Source: Paracoccaceae bacterium
Lineage (GTDB): Bacteria; Pseudomonadota; Alphaproteobacteria; Rhodobacterales; Rhodobacteraceae
Length of the DNA: 8,823 bases
Reading direction: 5' to 3'
Assembly: GCA_023260935.1 (NCBI GenBank)
Contig: JALQTL010000260.1
Coordinates: 1 to 8,823 of the forward strand
The position numbers and the translations under genes are program-made. Below are positions 5,838 to 8,823 of this stretch, in pieces (within the stretch, counting starts at the first letter, position 1; each line of letters starts with the position of its first letter). The notes beneath the pieces are model-generated. The model had not been told where the DNA came from and searched no databases. It saw only the letters and a program-made list of their open reading frames with translations.

Positions 5838-6790
5838 CCGACCGAAAGACCCTGACCGCCTCGCCGGTTGTCGAATGGCCAACGCTGATCTTTCTTCTGG
5901 GCACCTATGCGATCTGGGCCTTTGGAACGACACTCCTTTACGCTTTCAGCCCGGTTCTGGCGGTGCTGCTGACAGGGGTGGCGGTTGCGCAATTCTCGTC
6001 ACTTCAGCATGAGGTTCTTCACGGCCATCCGTTCCGCTGGCGCTGGCTGAACGAGGCGCTGGTGTTTCCCGCGCTGGCCCTGACCGTGCCCTTCGGCCGC
6101 TTTCGCGATACGCATCTGGCCCACCATCACGACCCGATCCTGACAGATCCCTATGATGATCCGGAATCGAATTTCATGGATCCGAAGGTCTGGGACAGGC
6201 TGCCCGCTTGGGCCCGGGTGCTGCTGCGGATGAACAATTCGCTTCTGGGGCGGATCACGCTGGGCCCAGTGATCGGCAACCTGTTGTGGCTGCGCAGTGA
6301 ATTTCGTCTGCTTCTGGCCGGCGCTCCGGGGGTGCGGCGGGACTGGGCGCTGCATCTGGGCGGCCTTGGCCTTCTGGCGCTGTGGATCGTGCCCGCCGAA
6401 ATGGGTTTTGGTGCCTATCTGGTGGCCGCCTATATCGGCCACGGGCTTTTGAAGATCCGCACCTTTCTGGAACATCGCGCGCATGAGGCGGCGCGGGCGC
6501 GCACGGTCATCATCGAGGATCGTGGCCCACTTTCATGGCTGTTTCTGAACAACAACCTGCATGCGGTGCATCACTGCCACCCCAATGTGCCGTGGTACCG
6601 GCTGCCGGCGGTGCTGGCATCAAACCGCGATCACTACCTGCGCCGAAACGAAGGCTATCTGTACCGCAGCTATGCCGAGGTTTTCCGCACCTATCTGCTA
6701 CGGGTGAAAGACCCGGTTCCGCATCCCCTGCTGCCGGTGCGCCGGTCGGCCGAAGAAGCGGCAGATTGTGGCCTGACGGATGTGGCCTGA
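5834..6790 (+). CDS. Membrane fatty acid desaturase / carotenoid hydroxylase-like
   Basis: 318 residues from the proposed TTG start. The three histidine clusters of the membrane di-iron desaturase/hydroxylase superfamily are intact: HEVLHGH (59-65), HLAHHH (94-99) and HAVHHCHP (243-250), with an extra H214 in FLEHR. Hydrophobic segments at about 17-55, 75-86 and 172-205 are the likely membrane spans. The enzyme would insert a double bond or hydroxyl into a lipid or carotenoid using oxygen and an electron donor. The frame is open back to ATG 5735, but that start lies inside the first palindrome; GTG 5798 lacks a Shine-Dalgarno. TTG 5834 begins MTDRKTLTASPVVEWPT, just before the membrane region, so I favour it. 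Divergent from the XRE regulator, a plausible repressor. Substrate cannot be told from sequence; fatty acid, carotenoid and other lipids remain possible. Confidence 0.88.
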   Translation: MTDRKTLTASPVVEWPTLIFLLGTYAIWAFGTTLLYAFSPVLAVLLTGVAVAQFSSLQHEVLHGHPFRWRWLNEALVFPALALTVPFGRFRDTHLAHHHDPILTDPYDDPESNFMDPKVWDRLPAWARVLLRMNNSLLGRITLGPVIGNLLWLRSEFRLLLAGAPGVRRDWALHLGGLGLLALWIVPAEMGFGAYLVAAYIGHGLLKIRTFLEHRAHEAARARTVIIEDRGPLSWLFLNNNLHAVHHCHPNVPWYRLPAVLASNRDHYLRRNEGYLYRSYAEVFRTYLLRVKDPVPHPLLPVRRSAEEAADCGLTDVA

Positions 6791-6799
6791 CCCCTGTTT

Positions 6800-6821
6800 C
6801 TGACCGGGCTGATCAGGTCAG
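6800..6821. terminator. Weak hairpin at the desaturase/Nudix convergent junction
   Basis: CTGACC (6800-6805) and GGTCAG (6816-6821) can pair across a 10-base loop that itself holds the palindrome CTGATCAG overlap. It sits at the convergent ends of two genes only 22 bp apart, but lacks a T-tract, so intrinsic termination is uncertain. Confidence 0.22.
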
Positions 6822-7424
6822 CCGGCGGAAGGTGGGGATATCGCCCGAGTTGTCGAAAAAAGGCACGCCCTGATCGGGTGCCCCGCCCAGAAGCGCCGTC
6901 ACTTCGGCAAGAACCACCTCGGTGATGAAGGGCAGGTCCAGCGCGCGCGCCTCTTTCAGCCCGATCCAGTGAAGGTGGCCAAGTTCATCTTCGGCCCGCG
7001 AAAAATCATCCGCGTCGCCGACCACATGGCGCGCGTCGGCCAGAAAGAAGCGCGCATCAAAGCGGCGCGACCGGCCGGGCGGCGTGATCGCGCGAAAGAC
7101 AAAGCGCATCAGCGGGGTGCCGGTGGATGTGTCAAGCTGAAGCCCGGTCTCTTCGTGCAACTCGCGCAGGGCGGCACCGACAAGCGCCTCGGGTGCGGGC
7201 GTCTTGGGCAGGGGGCGCAGCGCAAGTCGCCGGTGGCAATCGGGGGCAACGGCATGGGCGGCGGCATGATCGTCCGCATCCACTGCCCCGCCCGGAAAGA
7301 CGTATTTCGATGGCATGAAGGCAGCACCGGCCCCCCGCTGGCCCATCAGCACGCCGGGCCCGTCGGGCCCGTTGCGCCACAGAATGACAGTAGCCGCGGC
7401 GCGGATTGGCAGAAGGTCACTCAC
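6813..7424 (-). CDS. Nudix hydrolase
   Basis: 203 residues from GTG 7424. The Nudix catalytic helix is clear: E79, seven residues, then R87-E88-L89-H90-E91-E92-T93-G94-L95. It follows VFPGG (42-46) after an insertion of about 32 residues, so the usual GX5E spacing is lost. Such long inserts are known in NUDT7/NUDT8/NUDT19-type enzymes that cleave CoA or other nucleoside-diphosphate compounds. The substrate here is unknown. The GTG start is favoured because it overlaps the stop of the DUF983 gene as GTGAGTGA, an 8-base overlap indicating translational coupling; a TTG at 7445 would add seven residues. The C-terminus is shared with the convergent desaturase end only by proximity (22 bp). Confidence 0.88.
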   Translation of the reverse strand: MSDLLPIRAAATVILWRNGPDGPGVLMGQRGAGAAFMPSKYVFPGGAVDADDHAAAHAVAPDCHRRLALRPLPKTPAPEALVGAALRELHEETGLQLDTSTGTPLMRFVFRAITPPGRSRRFDARFFLADARHVVGDADDFSRAEDELGHLHWIGLKEARALDLPFITEVVLAEVTALLGGAPDQGVPFFDNSGDIPTFRRLT

Positions 7425-7809
7425 CCGGGCTGACCTGCTGGCCAAAGCCGTGCATCCGCCGGGCCCACTGGATGGCCACCATTACGCCCTTCAGGCGCGG
7501 CAAAAGCCAGAGCGAAAGCCCCACCGTGCCGACCGAAAAGACCGATGCCAGAACCAGCGGATCGGGCCGGTAGTGGGTGAAAGCGATCAGGATCAGCGGC
7601 GCCATCAGATGCCCCACGATCAGGATTGTCAGATAGGCCGGGCCGTCATCGGCGCGCTGGTGGTGCAATTCCTCGCCGCAGACGGGGCAGCTTTCGCGCA
7701 CTTTCAGATAGCCGCGCAGCAAGGGCCCCGCGCCGCAGTTGGGGCATTTCCTGCGCCAGCCCCGCACCATGGCGGGGCGCATGGCGCGTTCTGCCTCTGC
7801 CTCGGTCAT
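7417..7809 (-). CDS. DUF983 family zinc-ribbon membrane protein
   Basis: 130 residues matching DUF983: an N-terminal zinc-ribbon-like pair CPNC (C22, C25) and CPVC (C41, C44), the DGPAYLTILIVGH segment that starts the membrane part, two hydrophobic helices at about 57-77 and 84-104, and the conserved LPRLKGVMVAIQW end (103-115). The function of DUF983 proteins is not established; they are small inner-membrane proteins widespread in Alphaproteobacteria. The ATG at 7809 has an AAAGGGA element about ten bases upstream. It is the first gene of a two-gene minus-strand unit and its stop overlaps the start of the Nudix gene. Confidence 0.88.
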   Translation of the reverse strand: MTEAEAERAMRPAMVRGWRRKCPNCGAGPLLRGYLKVRESCPVCGEELHHQRADDGPAYLTILIVGHLMAPLILIAFTHYRPDPLVLASVFSVGTVGLSLWLLPRLKGVMVAIQWARRMHGFGQQVSPGE

Positions 7810-8062
7810 TCTGTAGTCCCTTTGTCTTCCGCGTCAGTCTTCGGCCTGCCATCCGGGCAAGATGGACCGCGCGCCAGATCTGGCGATGTGGGGCGGTGCC
7901 GGATGGGCTGCGGCCAGACATAGACGATGCCGTGCGGTGATGGGAAGGGCACGCGTGCTCTTGTGCGCCTTTGTCGCAAGATTGCCGAGAGGCGACGGAA
8001 AGCCGGAAGCGCTGCGTATCACCTGCGTCAAGACCGGCAAGCCCGTCGGTCGCAGGATAAGG
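7810..8062. other. Divergent intergenic region between DUF983 and EF-hand genes
   Basis: 253 bp with no gene I can support. It should hold the promoters of both divergent transcripts, but no convincing sigma-70 or ECF-type promoter stands out. It contains a perfect 14-bp palindrome CGCCAGATCTGGCG (7872-7885) and a small CCATC/GATGG hairpin (7849-7865); both could be chance in GC-rich DNA. An AGGATAAGG ribosome-binding region lies at its right end. Confidence 0.4.
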
Positions 8063-8656
8063 ATGAATGAAATGACCCGGATGATGACCCTGACCGCGGC
8101 TTCGGTGTTGGCCCTTGGCGCGGCCTTCGTGGCGACCACCGCCGTGGCCGACCGCGGCGAAGGCATGGGAATGGGGGAGGAGATGGGCCAGATGCGGGGC
8201 GGTGGCCTTGCCGGTCTGGATTTCGCCGCCATCGACGCTGACAAGGACGGCAAGCTGACCCCGGCCGAGATTGACGCGTATCGCGCGGCCCAGGCCAAGG
8301 CGCTGGACGCGGATGGCGATGGCATGATCAGCGCCGAGGAGCTGACCGCCATGCACATGCGCGGCGCGCAGGAGCGGGCCGAAGCCATGGCGACGATGAT
8401 GATCCAGCGGCGCGATACCGATGGCGACGGCAAGCTTTCGGCGGCCGAAATGATCCTTCGCCCGATGCCCGCGCGGATGCTGGAACGCATCGATACCGAC
8501 AAGGACGGCGCCGTGAGCGAGGCCGAGATGGAAGCCGCGCAGGCCCGCATGTCCGAACGCCGCAAGGGTGGCAAACATTCCGAAAAGCACGGCAAGATGG
8601 GCCATCGCGGTGGTCAGGGCGGCCAAGGTGGTCAGGGTGGTCAGGGCAACAACTGA
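8063..8656 (+). CDS. Exported EF-hand calcium-binding protein
   Basis: 197 residues. A signal peptide (hydrophobic about 9-27) ends with AVA-D, likely cleaved after residue 29, so the protein acts in the periplasm. It has four EF-hand loops, all with ligands at positions 1, 3, 5, 7, 9 and 12: D58-E69, D82-E93, D118-E129 and D144-E155. They pair as two EF-hand modules. The C-terminal tail (about 166-197) is basic and His/Gly-rich, ending in four GGQ repeats, unlike the folded part and possibly a flexible or metal-binding tail. ATG 8063 was chosen for the AGGATAAGG directly upstream; ATG 8072 is possible. A strong terminator follows, then a sigma factor gene in the same direction, which suggests, by inference, an envelope-stress or metal-response module. 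Binding of calcium is inferred from the loops. Confidence 0.9.
   Translation: MNEMTRMMTLTAASVLALGAAFVATTAVADRGEGMGMGEEMGQMRGGGLAGLDFAAIDADKDGKLTPAEIDAYRAAQAKALDADGDGMISAEELTAMHMRGAQERAEAMATMMIQRRDTDGDGKLSAAEMILRPMPARMLERIDTDKDGAVSEAEMEAAQARMSERRKGGKHSEKHGKMGHRGGQGGQGGQGGQGNN
8609..8644 (+). repeat. Four tandem 9-bp GGQ-encoding repeats
   Basis: Four consecutive units of Gly-Gly-Gln codons (GGT/C GGT/C CAG/A) near the 3' end of the EF-hand gene. The units differ mostly at third positions. Such short in-frame repeats can change copy number by slippage without breaking the frame. Confidence 0.75.
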
Positions 8657-8673
8657 TCGCAGATGCCGGTTTT

Positions 8674-8708
8674 CCTGCGCCACGGATGACGTGGCGCAGG
8701 TCTTTCGC
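8674..8708 (+). terminator. Intrinsic terminator after the EF-hand gene
   Basis: A perfect 10-bp stem, CCTGCGCCAC (8674-8683) with GTGGCGCAGG (8691-8700), encloses a 7-base loop and is followed by TCTTTC. It lies 18 bases after the EF-hand stop. The T-run is short, so it may only attenuate readthrough into the sigma factor gene. Confidence 0.7.
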
Positions 8709-8739
8709 AGCGTCTTGAAACCCGTTACTGCCGATCTGG

Positions 8740-8823
8740 ATGGACATGCCAAGAGACAGTCTGGCCACCGTCTCGGACGAGACGCTTCTGGTTCTCTATG
8801 CCAACGGAGACCGGGATGCGGCC
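8740..8823 (+). CDS. RNA polymerase sigma factor, N-terminus (partial)
   Basis: The first 28 codons only; the gene runs off the window. The peptide contains SDETLLVLYANGDRDAA, matching the helix that opens region 2 of sigma-70-family ECF-type factors, where a run such as DExLLxxYAxGDxxA is typical. ATG 8746 with GGA five bases upstream is an equally good start. The upstream terminator implies partial separation from the EF-hand gene. An anti-sigma gene would be expected downstream, outside the window. Group assignment is not possible from so little sequence. Confidence 0.65.
   Translation, partial: MDMPRDSLATVSDETLLVLYANGDRDAA

Noticed and set aside
7872..7885. Perfect 14-bp palindrome CGCCAGATCTGGCG upstream of the EF-hand gene
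   Set aside because: About one such 14-bp palindrome is expected by chance per 16 kb at even base composition, and no second copy was found, so an operator role is unsupported.
7646..8752. 368-codon open frame on the minus strand across the EF-hand gene and the 5' half of DUF983
   Set aside because: It crosses the intergenic region, the terminator and the EF-hand gene in antisense and shows no recognisable domain.

Overview
The window is GC-rich, gene-dense bacterial chromosome, most likely from an alphaproteobacterium of the Rhodobacterales/Rhodobacteraceae. I base this on the codon and base composition, on an ImuA-like gene under an alphaproteobacterial LexA box (GTTC-N7-GTTC), and on gene families common in that group: a DUF983 protein, a carotene-hydroxylase-like desaturase beside an XRE regulator, and an EF-hand protein beside an RNA polymerase sigma factor. 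No tRNA, rRNA, insertion sequence, CRISPR array or phage gene is visible. It reads as ordinary chromosome with several small regulated modules.

Layout. Positions 160-1827 (+) encode an acetolactate-synthase-like thiamine-diphosphate enzyme. It converges, across 12 bp, on an ImuA-like RecA-fold DNA-damage protein (1840-2481, -). The ImuA promoter carries a perfect LexA box between its -35 and -10 elements. Divergent from it is a Tas-like aldo/keto reductase (2642-3685, +). Two overlapping lipoprotein genes follow: an Ala/Pro-rich, cysteine-rich lipoprotein (3789-4361) and a lipocalin-like lipoprotein (4349-4852). Their last bases overlap the tail of a convergent XRE-type regulator (4846-5703, -).

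The regulator is divergent from a membrane fatty-acid-desaturase/carotenoid-hydroxylase-type enzyme (5834-6790, +). The 130 bp between them hold two similar palindromes about 62 bp apart, a perfect DnaA-box 9-mer and an 8-codon mini-ORF. The mini-ORF's stop overlaps the apparent TTG start of the desaturase. This is the densest regulatory region of the window.

Next is a minus-strand pair, a DUF983 zinc-ribbon membrane protein (7417-7809) and a Nudix hydrolase (6813-7424), joined by an 8-base start/stop overlap. The window ends with an exported four-EF-hand protein (8063-8656, +), a strong intrinsic terminator (8674-8708), and the first 28 codons of an RNA polymerase sigma factor cut off by the window edge.

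I found no obviously new multi-gene system. The points most worth following up are the SOS-controlled ImuA gene without imuB or dnaE2 beside it, the regulator/desaturase intergenic control region, and the two-lipoprotein operon whose first product has an eight-cysteine C-terminal domain I cannot assign.
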